Notes under the pieces: generated by a model
Told to the model about the DNA's origin: nothing
The model's input: only the letters and a program-made list of their open reading frames with translations
The model's database searches: none
In this document: positions 42,107 through 50,808 of the stretch, one piece after another
Layout of the letters: each line of letters begins with the position of its first letter
How positions within the stretch are numbered: position 1 is the first letter of the stretch
Source of the DNA: Pseudarthrobacter oxydans
GTDB taxonomy: Bacteria > Actinomycetota > Actinomycetes > Actinomycetales > Micrococcaceae
Direction: 5' to 3'
Assembly: GCF_030812335.1 (NCBI RefSeq)
Contig: NZ_JAUSSN010000003.1
Location: forward strand, 186,001 to 250,000
Length of the DNA: 64,000 nt
Position numbers and translations under genes: made by a program

Positions 42107-43834
42107 CTAGGCTTGCAGCACGGCGCGGAATTCCTCCCGGCGCCGTGCCTGCTCGTCCGGGTCCGGAACCGGCAGGGAGGCGATCAGCTTCTTCGTGTAC
42201 TCGTGCTGCGGATTGCCCATGACCTGGTTCCCGAGCCCCTGCTCCACCATCTTGCCCCTGTAAAGCACACCCACCCAGTGGGAGAGGATGTCCACCACGG
42301 CGAGGTCGTGGCTGATGAACAGGGCGGCGAAGCCGAATTCGGCCTGGATGTCCTTGAAGAGTTCCAGCACCACGGCCTGCACCGACACGTCCAGGGCCGA
42401 CGTGGGCTCGTCGGCGATCAGCAGCTTCGGGTTCAGGATCAGCGCCCGCGCCAGGGAGGCACGCTGCCGCTGGCCGCCGGAGAGCTCATGCGGGAACCGG
42501 TCGGCGTAGGCGGCCGGCAGCTGCACGGCTTCCAGCAGCTCCCGGGTCCGTTGCCGGGCCTGGGCCGGGGTCGGTTTGGTGTGGATGATCAGGGGTTCGG
42601 CGATGCAGTCCCCGATGGTCAGCTGCGGGTTGAAGGATGCGGCCGGGTCCTGGAACACGAACCCGATCTCCTTGCGCAGCGGTTTGAAGGTGCGCTCCTT
42701 GAGGTTGAGCATTTCATAGCCCAGCACCTTCAGGCTGCCGCCGGTGGTGCGGTTCAGGCCCGCGATGGCCCGCCCGATCGTTGTCTTGCCGGACCCGGAC
42801 TCCCCCACGAGGCCGAAGACCTCGCCCTCGGACAGGGTGAAGTTGACCCCGTCCACCGCCTTAAAGGCCGGGGTTCCCAGCCGGCCGGGGTACTCGATGG
42901 TCAGGTTCTTGGCCTCGACGAGCACCTTGCCGCCCTGGTGCGCCCGCTGGGTCATGCCTTCGGAGGCGGAGTTCCGGCCCAGGTGCGGGACCGCGGCCAG
43001 GAGCTTCTTGGTGTAGTCCTGCTTCGGCTCGGCAAAGAGCACCCGCGCGGGCGCCTCCTCCACGACGTCGCCCTGGTACATCACCACGACGCGGTCGGCG
43101 AGGTCCGCCACCACCCCCATGTTGTGGGTGATGAGCACGATCGAGGTGCCGTACTGGTCCCGGAGGTCCCGCAGGAGCTCGAGGATTTCCGCCTGCACGG
43201 TGACATCCAGCGCGGTGGTGGGCTCGTCGGCGACGATGAGCCCCGGGTTCAAAGCCAGCGCGGCGGCGATGACCACGCGCTGTTTCTGTCCGCCGGAGAA
43301 CTGGTGCGGATAGTAGTTGACCCGGTTCTCCGGGTCCGGAATGCCTACCTTGCGGAGCGCCTCAATGGCGCGGGTCTTGGCTTCCTTGGCGCTGACCCGG
43401 GTGCCTCCCCCGTGGCCGGCATGGGAGCGGATGCCTTCGGCAATCTGCCAGCCGACCGTGAAGACGGGGTTGAGGGCGGTGGACGGTTCCTGGAAGACCA
43501 TGGCCACGTCCCGGCCCCGGATTTGGCGCAGCTGCGCCGGGCTGACGCTGATGACGTTGTTGCCGTTGATCAGCACCGCCCCGGAGCTGATCGCGGTCTC
43601 CGGCAGCAGGCCAAGGATGGTCTTCGCGGTGACGGTCTTCCCGGAGCCCGATTCGCCCACGATCGCCACGACCTCGCCGGGGTTGACCTGGAGGCTGACG
43701 TCCTTGACGGCGTACACGTCGCCGGCATCGGTGGCGAAGGTGACCTTCAGGTGGTCGATGTCGAGGACCGGGCCGGCGCCGGTGCCGGTGCCGGTGCCGG
43801 TGCCGGTGCCGGGCTTGTCGATGTTGATGGTCAT
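42107..43834 (-). CDS. Peptide ABC transporter, fused dual ATPase (DppD-DppF type)
   Basis: A 575-residue protein containing two complete ABC ATPase domains that are separate proteins in many bacteria. The first (about 20-280) has GESGSGKT and SGGQKQR; the second (about 305-560) has GESGSGKT, the SGGQRQRASLARAL signature and LLIADEPTSALDVS. The N-terminus holds a short Gly-Thr repeat coded by five GGTGCC hexamers. It powers uptake of di- or oligopeptides with the two permeases upstream. The ATG at 43834 forms an ATGA overlap with the permease stop; the frame continues upstream only inside that gene. Confidence 0.93.
   Translation of the reverse strand: MTINIDKPGTGTGTGTGTGAGPVLDIDHLKVTFATDAGDVYAVKDVSLQVNPGEVVAIVGESGSGKTVTAKTILGLLPETAISSGAVLINGNNVISVSPAQLRQIRGRDVAMVFQEPSTALNPVFTVGWQIAEGIRSHAGHGGGTRVSAKEAKTRAIEALRKVGIPDPENRVNYYPHQFSGGQKQRVVIAAALALNPGLIVADEPTTALDVTVQAEILELLRDLRDQYGTSIVLITHNMGVVADLADRVVVMYQGDVVEEAPARVLFAEPKQDYTKKLLAAVPHLGRNSASEGMTQRAHQGGKVLVEAKNLTIEYPGRLGTPAFKAVDGVNFTLSEGEVFGLVGESGSGKTTIGRAIAGLNRTTGGSLKVLGYEMLNLKERTFKPLRKEIGFVFQDPAASFNPQLTIGDCIAEPLIIHTKPTPAQARQRTRELLEAVQLPAAYADRFPHELSGGQRQRASLARALILNPKLLIADEPTSALDVSVQAVVLELFKDIQAEFGFAALFISHDLAVVDILSHWVGVLYRGKMVEQGLGNQVMGNPQHEYTKKLIASLPVPDPDEQARRREEFRAVLQA
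43776..43812. repeat. GGTGCC hexanucleotide repeat within the fused ATPase gene
   Basis: Five perfect GGTGCC units after a related GGCGCC unit near the 5' end of the ATPase gene (minus strand), coding for alternating Gly-Thr. Copy-number change would keep the frame because the unit is six bases. Confidence 0.8.
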
Positions 43835-44856
43835 GAAATCCTCGCTTCTGCTTCGAGTGCAGCCTGGCCGCCGGTGGTGGAGTCCGGACCGCCCTTGCCG
43901 GTGGCAGCCTTCTTGCGGCCCCGCAGGCGGGGGTCGTTGAGGTCGTTGATGCTCTCGCCGACCAGTGTCAGGCCCAGGACTGTGAGCACCATCGCGAGGC
44001 CCGGGAAAACGCCCGTCCACCAGATGCCGGACGTGGTGTCCGCCAGGGCCTGTTTGAGGTCGAAGCCCCACTCGGCGGCCGACGTCGGCTCAATGCCGAA
44101 GCCCAGGAAGCCAAGGCCGGCGAGGGTCAGGATGGCCTCGGAGGCGTTGAGCGTGAAGATCAGGGGCAGCGTGCGGGTGGCGTTCTTGAACACGTGGAGG
44201 CGCATGATCCGGATGTTCGAGGCGCCGACGACCTTGGCCGATTCCACGAACGGTTCCGCCTTGAGCCGGATGGTCTCGGCCCGGATGACGCGGAAGTACT
44301 GCGGGATGAAGACCACGGTGATGGAAATCGCCGCCGCGAGGATGCCGCCCCAGAGGCTGGACCTGCCGCCGCTGATGGCGATCGCCATGACGATGGCGAC
44401 GAGCAGCGGCGGGAAGGCGTAGATCGCGTCGGCAATCACCACGAGGGTCCGGTCCAGCCAGCCGCCGATGTAGCCGCTGACCAGGCCCAGGATCACGCCG
44501 ATGAAAATCGAGATGAGCACGGCCACAATGATCACGAGGACGGCGGTCTGCGCGCCCCAGACGACGCGGGAGAAGACGTCGTAGCTGCCGACCGTCGTGC
44601 CCCAGAGATGTTTCCCGCCGGGCGCCTGCTGCGCGGGGAAGCTGCCGTCGGCGTCGGAAATCTGGGAGAAGCCGAAGGGCGCGATCAGGGGCGCGAAAAT
44701 AGCGGTTAGCAGGAAGGCCGCGGTCAGGACGAGACCCGCCACGAGCATGCCCCGCTGCAGGCCGACGCTCTTGTTGAAGTGCGAGATGACCGGCAGGCGC
44801 CGGAACCACGGTCCCCGCGGGTCTTTGATGGGTTCAATAACGGCAGTGGTGCTCAT
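43831..44856 (-). CDS. Peptide ABC transporter permease (DppC type)
   Basis: A 341-residue permease with an N-terminal membrane span (about 36-58), a short extracytoplasmic segment and five more spans in a BPD_transp_1 domain. The coupling-helix motif EPFVESAKVVGASNIRIMRLHVFKN (about 200-225) matches the EAA loop of DppC/OppC proteins. It lies one base from the DppB-type gene and overlaps the ATPase gene by four bases. The C-terminal 30 residues are charged and disordered. Confidence 0.94.
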   Translation of the reverse strand: MSTTAVIEPIKDPRGPWFRRLPVISHFNKSVGLQRGMLVAGLVLTAAFLLTAIFAPLIAPFGFSQISDADGSFPAQQAPGGKHLWGTTVGSYDVFSRVVWGAQTAVLVIIVAVLISIFIGVILGLVSGYIGGWLDRTLVVIADAIYAFPPLLVAIVMAIAISGGRSSLWGGILAAAISITVVFIPQYFRVIRAETIRLKAEPFVESAKVVGASNIRIMRLHVFKNATRTLPLIFTLNASEAILTLAGLGFLGFGIEPTSAAEWGFDLKQALADTTSGIWWTGVFPGLAMVLTVLGLTLVGESINDLNDPRLRGRKKAATGKGGPDSTTGGQAALEAEARIS

Positions 44857-44857
44857 A

Positions 44858-45949
44858 TCAGTACCTCACGCGGGGGTCGATCAGCGCGGCGAGAATGTCC
44901 ACGAAGAAGTTGGTCACGGCCACGATCACGGCGAGGAGGACCACGATGCCCTGGACAGCCACGAAGTCGCGGGCTGTCAGGTAGGTCGCGAGCTGGAAGC
45001 CAAGGCCCTTCCATTCGAAGGTGGTTTCGGTCAGGACCGCGCCGCCCAGCAGCACGGCGATCTGGAGACCCATCACGGTGATGATGGGAATGAGGGCCGG
45101 TTTGTAGGCGTGCTTGGTGACGAGACGGTATTCGCTGACACCGCGTGAGCGGCCGGCCTCGACGTAGTCCTTGCCGAGGGTGCCGATCACGTTGGTCCGG
45201 ACCAGGCGCAGGAAGATGCCGGCGGTCAGCAGGCCAAGGGCCAGGGCGGGCAGGACGGCGTGGGCCATGACGTCAGCCAGTGCGGCCATATTGCCGCTGC
45301 GGATGGCGTCCAGCCAGTAGATGCCCGTCGGCGATTCGAGCGCGGTCAGGGCCAGCTCGTTGGCGGGCGTGGCCCGGCCGGCTACCGGGAGCCAGCCCAG
45401 CCAGACGGAGAACGTGAGTTTGAAGAGCAGCCCGGAGAAGAAGACCGGCGTGGCGTAGCAGAGGATCGCGAAGACCCGCAGCCCGGCGTCGGGGCCTTTG
45501 TCGCGCCGGTGCGCGGCGACCAGGCCCAGCGGGATGCCCACGACCAAGGCCACCAGCAGGGCGTTGATGGTCAGCTCCAGGGTGGCTGCGCCGTAGGTGG
45601 CGAGCATCTCCGCGACCGGGCGGTTGTCGGACAGTGTGGTCCCGAAGTTGCCGGTGATGAGCCGGGCCAAGTACTCGAAGTACTGCACAAAGATGGGCCG
45701 GTCGTAGCCGGCGGCGGCGATCCGCTCCTGGAGCTGGTCCGGCGGAAGCCGGCCTCCCAGGGCGGCGGTAATGGGGTCACCGGTGGTCCGCATCAGGAAA
45801 AACACCATGGTGACCAGGATGAGGATCGTCGGGAAGATCAGGAAGAACCTGATCAGGATGTAGCGGCCCAGTCCCCCACCGGACGTTTTCTTCTTTATCG
45901 GCAGAAGGCCTTCGCCGTCGGTCGGCGGCGCCTCGATAAGTGTTGTCAT
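44858..45949 (-). CDS. Peptide ABC transporter permease (DppB type)
   Basis: A 363-residue permease with six predicted spans: one at about 30-52, then five in the C-terminal two-thirds. The EAA-like loop reads KDYVEAGRSRGVSEYRLVTKHAYKPAL (about 254-280). The N-terminal GDPITAALGGRLPPDQ segment is characteristic of DppB/OppB. It is the second gene of the importer operon, following the binding protein after a gap of about 130 bases, and is tightly joined to the DppC-type permease. Confidence 0.94.
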   Translation of the reverse strand: MTTLIEAPPTDGEGLLPIKKKTSGGGLGRYILIRFFLIFPTILILVTMVFFLMRTTGDPITAALGGRLPPDQLQERIAAAGYDRPIFVQYFEYLARLITGNFGTTLSDNRPVAEMLATYGAATLELTINALLVALVVGIPLGLVAAHRRDKGPDAGLRVFAILCYATPVFFSGLLFKLTFSVWLGWLPVAGRATPANELALTALESPTGIYWLDAIRSGNMAALADVMAHAVLPALALGLLTAGIFLRLVRTNVIGTLGKDYVEAGRSRGVSEYRLVTKHAYKPALIPIITVMGLQIAVLLGGAVLTETTFEWKGLGFQLATYLTARDFVAVQGIVVLLAVIVAVTNFFVDILAALIDPRVRY

Positions 45950-46080
45950 TGGTACCTAAATGTGTGTTCCGCGAGCCTCGTGAGCTCCGGAATCGGTTGT
46001 CCTGTATCCGCACCAAAGGCGGGGCGCCGTGTGGGCGCCCCGCCTCATTGGCTGGTCAGAACCGGATGGGGAAATGTGAC

Positions 46081-47715
46081 CTACTTGGAAATAACACCAA
46101 GACGGGTCTTGAAGGAAGCGTCCAGGGTCTGGTCGACACCCTTGACGTCCTTGCCGGCGACCATCAGCTGGGCGCCCTGCAGCAACGGCAGCGTGGACAG
46201 GTCCTCGGCGACGGCCGTCTGGGCCTCGCCGATGACCTTTTCGCGCTCCGCCTTGTCAACGGTGGTCAGCTGCTTGTTGATCAGCTCCGTGACGGTGGGG
46301 TTCTCGTAGTGGTTTCCCAGGAAGTTGCCGGGGACGAAGAACGGCGTGAGGTAGTTGTCGGCGTCGGAGTAGTCCGGGAACCAGCCGAGCTGGTAGACCG
46401 GGTAGGCATCCGCCGTGCGGTCCTTGGAGTAGGTGACCCACTCGGTGGACTGCAGTTCGACCGTGAACAGGCCGGACTTCTCGAGCTGTTCCTTGATCAT
46501 GGCGTACTCGTCGCCCGAGGACTTGCCGTAGTGGTCCGGGTTGTACTGGAGCTTGATGGTGACCGGAGCGGTGACGCCTGCGTCCTCGAAGGCCTTCTTC
46601 GCCTTGTCGAGGCTCGGCTTGCCGCTGCCGTCGCCGTACATTTCCTTCAGCGGCTGGATGGCGCCGACGAAGCCGTCGGGAACGACCGAGTAGGCCGGCA
46701 GGTAGGTGCCCTTGTAGACCTGGCTGGCGATCGCGTCGCGGTCGACGACATGGGCCATGGCCTGGCGGACGGCCAGCGCCTTCGCAGGATCGGCGTCGGC
46801 GGCCTTGGCGCCGAACGGCATGGTGTCGAAGTTGAAGACAATGTAGCGCAGCTCGCCGCCCGGGCCCTTGTAGACCTTGACCTTGGAATCCTTTTCCAGG
46901 TCGGCGGCGTCGGTCGCGGTCAGGCTGCGGCCGGCGACGTCGATGTTGCCCTGCTGGACATCCAGCTTGAGGTTGTTCGAGTCGGCGTAGTACTTGATCG
47001 TGGCGCCGCCGTTGGCCGGCTTGCCGAGCAGGCCCTGGTAGTCCGGGTTGGGCTTGAGGCTGACAAGTTCGTTCTTCTTGTAGCTTTCGATCGTGTAGGG
47101 GCCGGCGAACGGCTTGGCCTTGACGATTTCGTCGTCGGACATCAGCTTGTCGGCCGGGAAGACCTCTTCGTCGATGATCGGGCCCGAGTTGGCGGCGAGG
47201 ACGCCCGGGAAGACCTGGTCGTTGGCGGCCTTCAGCGTGAAGACCACGGTGCTGTCGTCCGTGACAGAGACCGAATCGAGGTTGCCCAGGAGGGACGCCG
47301 GGCCGTTGTCATCGGCGATGCTGACGACGCGGTCGATCGAGAACTTCACGTCGGAGGACGTCAGTGCGTGGCCGTTGGCGAACTTCAGGCCGGGCTTGAG
47401 CTTGACGGTGTACTCGGTGGGGCTGGTGAAAGAGGCAGACTCGGCAATGTCGGGAGTGGAGTCGGCGGTGCCCGGCTTCGAGTTGAGCAGGAACGGATAA
47501 ATCTGGTTCATCACCATGAAGGAGCCGGCGTCGTAGGAGCCGGCCGGGTCGAGGGTAACGACCTTGTCGGTGGTGCCGTACGTAATGGTGCCTCCGCCGG
47601 CGGCGCTGCCGGTGGCCGTAGCGCCGCCGGAGGGGCCGGTGCAGGCGGTGAGTGCGAAGGCGGATACCCCGGCGAGCGCGATGGCGCTCTGCAGGGCTTT
47701 TTTGTTCATTGCCAT
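46081..47715 (-). CDS. Peptide ABC transporter substrate-binding lipoprotein
   Basis: A 544-residue family 5 (DppA/OppA-type) binding lipoprotein. A signal peptide ends in the lipobox ALTAC, with C25 acylated, followed by a Gly/Ala/Thr-rich linker. The mature part shows the usual opening YGTTDKVVTLDPAGSYDAGS and the VKLKPGLKFANGHALTSSDVKFSIDRV motif. The start is ATG 47715 (ATG 47709 possible); the frame continues upstream without family support. It is the first gene of the importer operon and has a CRP-like site about 127 bases upstream. Confidence 0.93.
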   Translation of the reverse strand: MAMNKKALQSAIALAGVSAFALTACTGPSGGATATGSAAGGGTITYGTTDKVVTLDPAGSYDAGSFMVMNQIYPFLLNSKPGTADSTPDIAESASFTSPTEYTVKLKPGLKFANGHALTSSDVKFSIDRVVSIADDNGPASLLGNLDSVSVTDDSTVVFTLKAANDQVFPGVLAANSGPIIDEEVFPADKLMSDDEIVKAKPFAGPYTIESYKKNELVSLKPNPDYQGLLGKPANGGATIKYYADSNNLKLDVQQGNIDVAGRSLTATDAADLEKDSKVKVYKGPGGELRYIVFNFDTMPFGAKAADADPAKALAVRQAMAHVVDRDAIASQVYKGTYLPAYSVVPDGFVGAIQPLKEMYGDGSGKPSLDKAKKAFEDAGVTAPVTIKLQYNPDHYGKSSGDEYAMIKEQLEKSGLFTVELQSTEWVTYSKDRTADAYPVYQLGWFPDYSDADNYLTPFFVPGNFLGNHYENPTVTELINKQLTTVDKAEREKVIGEAQTAVAEDLSTLPLLQGAQLMVAGKDVKGVDQTLDASFKTRLGVISK

Positions 47716-47841
47716 CTGTGAACTTTCTGTTCGATGAGTACTAGTGTGCTGCCCGGGATAGATGTTGGTTACGACTCGGGGCAGAACACTGTCCTGATGG
47801 ACTGATTCAACCAGACGACCAACAGGTGAATCGTTACATCT

Positions 47842-47857
47842 TGTGAGATGAGACACA
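47842..47857. promoter_or_regulatory. CRP-like site upstream of the peptide importer
   Basis: TGTGA-GATGAG-ACACA matches nine of ten conserved bases of TGTGA-N6-TCACA. It lies 127 bases before the binding-protein start, a plausible activator position if the transcript has a long leader. CRP control of nutrient uptake would make sense but is inferred. Confidence 0.45.
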
Positions 47858-47990
47858 AAATTTACACGATCGCTCAGAACTCATCATTATCTTCAGGAAT
47901 CGCGGCTGATTATCGGCAGGGTGCCCGGCTGGTTTCGGCAGGGTGCCCAGCTGGCCGTTGGCGCGGAGACGCGGAGGCGAAAACCCATGC

Positions 47991-48022
47991 AAAAAGCCGC
48001 ACACCGGGAGGTGTGCGGCTTT
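47991..48022 (-). terminator. Terminator of mnmA
   Basis: A 13-bp stem (AAAGCCGCACACC) with a GGGA loop. On the minus strand the stem is followed by a run of five T, placed 63 bases after the mnmA stop, so it is a good intrinsic terminator for mnmA. Confidence 0.85.
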
Positions 48023-48085
48023 CCGGCCGCGCCGGGACGCCCGCCGGGCGGGGTCGTCCGATACCGGGTGGTCTTACGGGGTGGC

Positions 48086-49273
48086 CTAGAGTGCGGCCCG
48101 CTGCAGTGAACGTGCGGCGTCGATGGTGGCCTGGCCAAGCACACGGCTGCCCTGGTACAGCACCACGGTCTGGCCGGGGGCCACGCCGCGCAGCGGCTCC
48201 GTCAGGGTGACCAGAAGGCTGCCGTGTCCGCCGTCGGTGCGTCCTACGGTGGCGCCGCCGTCCGGACCTTCGGCCGGAACGCCGCCCTCCGCAGGCAGGC
48301 GTTCCATCCGCGCCGTGGCCGGCACGGGGTCGCCGTGGGCGCGGACCTGGGCGTAGCAGTCGAATTCCTCGCCGGTGGCCACTTCGGCGATCGGCAGCCC
48401 GGCCCAGGAGACCTTGATGCCGCGGATCTCGTCGATGGCCAGGAGTGCCTCCGGACCCACGACAACCTTGTTCTCCTTCGGCCGGATTTCCAGGACGAAG
48501 CGGGGTTTGCCGTCGGCGGCCGGGGTGCCCAGCTTCAGCCCGCGGCGCTGGCCGACCGTGAACGCGTTGGCGCCGGGGTGCTCGCCGACCTTCGCGCCGG
48601 ACTCGTCCACGATGTCGCCGGTGGTCATCTCGATCTTCTCGGCCAGCCAGCCGGCGGTGTCGCCGTCCGGGATGAAGCAGATGTCATGACTGTCCGGCTT
48701 GTTGGCCACGGACAGGCCGCGGCGTTCCGCTTCGGCGCGGACCTCGGCCTTGGACGGCGTGTCCGCGAGCGGGAACATGGAGTGCTTGAGCTGCTCGTGC
48801 GTGAGCACGCCGAGGACGTAGCTCTGGTCCTTGGCCCAGTCCGCGGCCCGGTGCAGTTCGGGATTGCCCTCGGCGTCGTTGATCACCTTGGCGTAGTGGC
48901 CGGTGCAGACGGCATCGAACCCCAGGGCGATCGCCTTTTCCAGCAGCGCGGCGAACTTGATCCGTTCGTTGCAGCGCATGCAGGGATTGGGGGTGCGTCC
49001 CGCGGCGTATTCGTCGATGAAGTCCTGGACCACGTCCTCCTTGAAGCGCTCCGAGAAATCCCAGACGTAGTAGGGAATCCCGAGCACGTCGCAGGCCCGC
49101 CAGGCGTCGCGGGAGTCCTCGATGGTGCAGCAGCCGCGGCTGCCGGTGCGCAGGGTACCCGGCATCCGGGACAGCGCGAGGTGGACGCCGACGACGTCGT
49201 GTCCCGCCTCGACGGCGCGTGCTGCGGCTACGGCGGAATCGACGCCGCCGCTCATGGCTGCAAGAACTCGCAT
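48086..49273 (-). CDS. mnmA: tRNA-specific 2-thiouridylase MnmA
   Basis: A 395-residue enzyme that thiolates uridine 34 of certain tRNAs using sulfur from a cysteine desulfurase. The PP-loop SGGVDS is at 8-13, the catalytic pair is C98 (NPCMRC) and C199 (SHDICF), and CTGHYA lies between them. ATG 49273 gives the family N-terminus [13 protein letters not shown]; a longer frame reaching 49369 was rejected. It normally follows a cysteine desulfurase gene; here that gene is 1.5 kb upstream on the same strand, separated by an opposite-strand FAD reductase. Confidence 0.96.
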   Translation of the reverse strand: MRVLAAMSGGVDSAVAAARAVEAGHDVVGVHLALSRMPGTLRTGSRGCCTIEDSRDAWRACDVLGIPYYVWDFSERFKEDVVQDFIDEYAAGRTPNPCMRCNERIKFAALLEKAIALGFDAVCTGHYAKVINDAEGNPELHRAADWAKDQSYVLGVLTHEQLKHSMFPLADTPSKAEVRAEAERRGLSVANKPDSHDICFIPDGDTAGWLAEKIEMTTGDIVDESGAKVGEHPGANAFTVGQRRGLKLGTPAADGKPRFVLEIRPKENKVVVGPEALLAIDEIRGIKVSWAGLPIAEVATGEEFDCYAQVRAHGDPVPATARMERLPAEGGVPAEGPDGGATVGRTDGGHGSLLVTLTEPLRGVAPGQTVVLYQGSRVLGQATIDAARSLQRAAL

Positions 49274-49413
49274 ACTGACTTTCTTTGGGGGGTCGGGGGT
49301 GGGTGCCGGCACCGGCCGCTGCTGGACGCAGCGGATAACACAATGCCCGCCACCCCAGTCTATCGCCACGCCGAATTCTCACCCAAAAGGCCTTGACGGC
49401 CCGGGCTCGCCGC

Positions 49414-49442
49414 TTCTAAAGTCAAAGACAGTAGTTTTAGAC
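49414..49442. promoter_or_regulatory. TTCTAAA/TTTTAGA inverted repeat upstream of the FAD reductase
   Basis: TTCTAAAg and gTTTTAGAc form an interrupted inverted repeat over 29 bases, 90 bases before the FAD reductase start. The same architecture, with the same total length and similar interior (GTCAAAG versus ATCAAGG), recurs at 53795-53823 before the doxX gene. Confidence 0.7.
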
Positions 49443-49445
49443 TTA

Positions 49446-49478
49446 CCGCGGTTGTAGATTCACTGCGGTTGCAGACTC
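49446..49478. repeat. 17-bp imperfect tandem repeat in the FAD reductase leader
   Basis: Two adjacent copies of a CGGTTG(T/C)AGA(T/C)TC core (GCGGTTGTAGATTCA then GCGGTTGCAGACTCC) lie just after the inverted-repeat operator and before the reductase start. They could be a second regulatory site; no binding protein is recognised. Confidence 0.5.
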
Positions 49479-49531
49479 CCTACCAGGAACGCGGTGCCCC
49501 GGTTGTGCCGGCGGCCCCAGGAACCGAGCAC

Positions 49532-50779
49532 ATGATGGCCACTGACAACATCGTGATCGTGGGCGGAGGACTCGCCGGCGCCACCGCGGCCAAGACCCTC
49601 CGCGCCGAAGGGCATGGCGGGCCGGTGATCCTGCTGGCAGAGGAGCGGCACCAGCCCTACCTGCGACCGCCGCTGTCCAAGGAATTCCTGCTGGGCAAGG
49701 CAGGAGACGACGCCCTGCCCGTGGTTCCGGAAGGCTGGTTCGCGGAGAACGGGGTCGAACTGCGGCTGGGCGTCCCCGTCACAGGGATCGATCCGGCTGC
49801 CCGCACCGTGGCGTTCGGGGACGGCCGGACGCTGGGCTACGCCTCGCTGCTGCTGGCCACCGGGGCACGTCCGCGGAGCCTTCCGCTGCCCGGCAGCGGT
49901 CTGGCGGGGGTCGGGACGTTCCGGACCCTGGATGACAGCCTTCGACTGCGCTCCGGCCTGGCTGGCGGCGGCCGGAACGTGGTGATGATCGGCTCGGGCT
50001 GGATCGGCATGGAACTGGCCGCGGCGGCGAGCGCCTACGGAAACTCCGTCACCCTGCTGGGGCTGGAGGACGTGCCGCTGGGCGCGGCGATCGGGCCCGA
50101 GCTGGGCGGCTTCTTCCGGTCGCTGCATGAGGCGAACGGCGTCCGGTTCCGGCTCCCCGCCTCGGCCGCCGGGATCACGGGAGAGTCGGGGCGGGTCACC
50201 GGGGTGGTCACGGATGCCGGGGAGGTCCTGCCCGCGGATCTGGTGATCATCGCCGTGGGCGTCGTCCCCGAGGTGTCGCTGGCCGAGGCGGCGGGCATCG
50301 CGGTGCGGAACGGCATCCTCACGGACGCGGCGCTGCGGACCTCCGCGCCCGGAATTTTTGCGGCCGGCGACATCGCCAACGCCCTGCATCCCTTCACCGG
50401 CGAGCATCACCGCAGCGAGCACTGGTCCAATGCCCTCAACGGCGGCAAGGTGGCGGGCAGGGCAATGCTCGGCCTGGACGCCGTGCTGGACGCGGTCCCC
50501 TATTTCTACACCGACCAGTTCGACGTCAGCATGGAGTACTCCGGGTTCCCGACACTCACCGCCGGCCCGCCCACGATCCGCGGTTCGCTCGAGGAGAAGG
50601 AGTTCCTGGCCTTCTGGCAGCGCGAGGGCAGGGTGGTCGCGGGAATGAGCGTGAACTGGCCCCGGTCCGCCAAACCCCAAAAGACCATCAAGCAGCTCAT
50701 TTCAGCAAAAATCCCCGTGCGCCCTGAGGCCCTCGCTGACCCCGGAGTCCCGCTGGACCGGCTCCTGCCGGAGGCCTGA
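49532..50779 (+). CDS. FAD-dependent NAD(P)H-ferredoxin reductase
   Basis: A 415-residue flavoprotein of the rubredoxin/putidaredoxin reductase type. The FAD-binding motif VIVGGGLAGATAAKTL is near residue 10, the NAD(P)-binding motif IGSGWIGMELAAAA near 155, the second FAD motif GIFAAGDIANA near 278, and a C-terminal reductase domain (about 325-415) is present. It should pass electrons from NAD(P)H to a ferredoxin or similar partner. Start ATG 49532, after AGGAA; a TTG at 49469 is less likely. It sits on the plus strand between mnmA and a cysteine desulfurase, behind the shared inverted-repeat operator. Confidence 0.9.
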   Translation: MMATDNIVIVGGGLAGATAAKTLRAEGHGGPVILLAEERHQPYLRPPLSKEFLLGKAGDDALPVVPEGWFAENGVELRLGVPVTGIDPAARTVAFGDGRTLGYASLLLATGARPRSLPLPGSGLAGVGTFRTLDDSLRLRSGLAGGGRNVVMIGSGWIGMELAAAASAYGNSVTLLGLEDVPLGAAIGPELGGFFRSLHEANGVRFRLPASAAGITGESGRVTGVVTDAGEVLPADLVIIAVGVVPEVSLAEAAGIAVRNGILTDAALRTSAPGIFAAGDIANALHPFTGEHHRSEHWSNALNGGKVAGRAMLGLDAVLDAVPYFYTDQFDVSMEYSGFPTLTAGPPTIRGSLEEKEFLAFWQREGRVVAGMSVNWPRSAKPQKTIKQLISAKIPVRPEALADPGVPLDRLLPEA

Positions 50780-50808
50780 CGGCGATTGGCCCGCCTAGTT
50801 TGGCCCGC

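Larger units (their letters stand above)
47716..48085. other. 370-bp intergenic region between the importer operon and mnmA
   Basis: This gap holds the promoter region of the binding-protein gene, with a CRP-like palindrome (47842-47857), a 22-bp near-tandem pair at 47913-47934 and 47935-47956 (TCGGCAGGGTGCCC start in both), and the mnmA terminator (47991-48022). No convincing coding frame or RNA gene was found. Confidence 0.75.
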
